The notes under the pieces: model-generated | Databases searched by the model: none | Told to the model about the DNA's origin: nothing | Seen by the model: only the letters and a program-made list of their open reading frames with translations | Position numbers and translations under genes: made by a program | Shown: positions 63,247 to 64,000 of the stretch, in pieces | How positions within the stretch are numbered: the first letter of the stretch is position 1 | Layout: the number at the start of each line of letters is the position of its first letter | NCBI GenBank assembly: GCA_963837365.1 | Contig: CAWIMW010000002.1 | Coordinates: forward strand, 372,001-436,000 | DNA: 64,000 bases | Reading direction: 5' to 3' | DNA from: CAWBXL01 sp963837365 | GTDB taxonomy: Bacteria; Acidobacteriota; Terriglobia; Terriglobales; Acidobacteriaceae

Positions 63247-63597
63247 ATGACCACGACCACCGAAACCGCGGTGCAGACAATTTCCACTCAAGAATTACAT
63301 CAACGCCTACAGAACAAACCCGGATTCCAGTTCTGGAACGTTCTGACCGACGAGTATTTCCAAGGCGAGAACATTTCCGGCTCGCGCCGCGTGCCGCTCG
63401 ATAAAGTTGGCAGCGAAGCCCGTGAAGCGGGTATTCCCAAAGAGGCTGAGATTATTGTGTACTGCGCCGGCCCGCACTGCCCACAAAGCCGGCTGGCGGC
63501 GGACAAGCTGGTAAAGCTCGGCTATGATAACGTCCGGGCTTACGAAGGCGGCTTGCAGGAATGGAAGCAGGCAGGCTTTAGCGTCGAAAAAGTTTGA
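63247..63597 (+). CDS. Rhodanese-domain protein (single domain)
   Basis: 116 residues. The rhodanese fold is visible from STQELHQRLQNKPGFQFWNVLTD to VRAYEGGLQEWKQAGF. The catalytic loop is CAGPHCPQSR near 76, with Cys76 as the likely persulfide-carrying residue. The alpha/beta order and EYFQGENISGSRRVPL near 36-51 match single-domain sulfurtransferases. It would carry sulfane sulfur in the cytoplasm. It is under a MarR-type operator and followed by a DoxX gene, which suggests a role in sulfur or redox stress. Confidence 0.9.
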   Translation: MTTTTETAVQTISTQELHQRLQNKPGFQFWNVLTDEYFQGENISGSRRVPLDKVGSEAREAGIPKEAEIIVYCAGPHCPQSRLAADKLVKLGYDNVRAYEGGLQEWKQAGFSVEKV

Positions 63598-63616
63598 AGG
63601 AGTACGCGCGGTCCGG

Positions 63617-63642
63617 GCAGAGGGTCAGAGATGGTCCTCTGC
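63617..63642 (+). other. Intercistronic hairpin between rhodanese and DoxX genes
   Basis: GCAGAGG (63617-63623) and CCTCTGC (63636-63642) form a 7-bp stem without a T-run. It could stabilise or attenuate the transcript. Confidence 0.4.
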
Positions 63643-63676
63643 GCATATTTCTAGAACGACTTGAAAGGTAAATCCG

Positions 63677-64000
63677 ATGGCAAAAAACACTGGCCTGGCG
63701 TCTTGCGGGCTGACAATCCTTCGCATCGTCGTAGGAGCTGTTTTCCTTACTCATGGCTGGCAAAAGATCGCCAATATGGGCTTTCACGGTACTGGAGCCA
63801 TGTTTGCTCAGATTGGTATCCCGCTGCCACACTTCTCCGCTGACGTCGTAATCCTGGTTGAGGCCATTGGCGGCGTCGCTTTGATTCTCGGACTACTGAC
63901 GCGGTGGGCTTCCCTGCTGATCGCCATGGATATGTTGGGGGCCATTTACTTCGTGCACTTGAAGAATGGCTTTTTGGTCAGCCACGGCGGGTACGAGTAC
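63677..64000 (+). CDS. DoxX-family membrane protein (truncated by window edge)
   Basis: The visible 108 residues start at the ATG at 63677, too near the window edge for the stop to be seen. GLTILRIVVGAVFLTHGWQK near 11-30, PLPHFSADVVILVEAIGGVALILG near 50-74 and LLIAMDMLGAIYFVHLKNGF match the four-helix DoxX/DoxD fold. Some members take part in thiosulfate:quinone oxidation or in membrane oxidoreductase complexes for sulfur and redox stress. It probably forms an operon with the rhodanese gene. Confidence 0.85.
   Translation, partial: MAKNTGLASCGLTILRIVVGAVFLTHGWQKIANMGFHGTGAMFAQIGIPLPHFSADVVILVEAIGGVALILGLLTRWASLLIAMDMLGAIYFVHLKNGFLVSHGGYEY

Overview
The window looks like a chromosomal segment of a Gram-negative soil bacterium, most probably an acidobacterium. 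Supporting signs are moderately high GC, complete Kdo (LPS) enzymes, many small secreted proteins of unknown family, a small ABC system led by a PadR regulator, RfaH/UpxY-type control of exopolysaccharide genes, and several families of hairpin-forming intergenic repeats. The assignment is an inference from gene content. No rRNA, tRNA, CRISPR array, prophage or complete insertion sequence was found.

Layout: 1-5.7 kb is the promoter-proximal end of an exopolysaccharide operon on the minus strand (antiterminator, Wza-like export protein, Wzz-like chain-length protein, WecG-like glycosyltransferase, start of a polyprenyl sugar-phosphate transferase). 6.3-9.5 kb holds a membrane pyrophosphatase and a DUF457-like membrane protein. 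9.5-11.4 kb is a Fur-family regulator beside a coupled beta-barrel/cytochrome c pair with phased TTGCAAC repeats. 12-19.1 kb has housekeeping genes (rho, omega-like, yifB/comM), an orphan PAS histidine kinase and a thiolase. 19.3-19.6 kb is a self-contained micro-transcription unit for a 13-residue lysine-rich peptide. 19.6-30.5 kb has a UvrD/AddB-like helicase, rsmE, a TPR protein and an accessory stretch (aldo/keto reductase, lipocalin-like, cupin, deazaflavin-type reductase, a decayed cupin copy, a large orphan helical protein, an AraC regulator).

30.5-33.6 kb is hrcA-grpE-dnaJ with a CIRCE operator but no dnaK. 33.7-49.7 kb has mrp, pyrG, the Kdo genes kdsA, kdsD and kdsC, a potassium-channel-like protein, proS and a class A PBP. 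50-58.4 kb has a paired M16 peptidase system, fatty-acid type enzymes (crotonase, 3-hydroxyacyl-CoA dehydrogenase), a GT39/ArnT-type glycosyltransferase and two genes that appear frameshifted (a small membrane protein and larB). 58.4-61.7 kb is a PadR-controlled ABC-2 transporter operon. 61.7-64 kb has a BON-domain protein and a MarR-rhodanese-DoxX unit with two copies of one palindromic operator.

The most unusual features are regulatory. Three promoters (fur-like gene, beta-barrel/cytochrome pair, micropeptide) carry TTGCAAC-type elements. At two of them the elements flank the promoter on both sides, which suggests a common looping or multimeric repressor. All functional calls rest on reading motifs by eye; no database search was possible.
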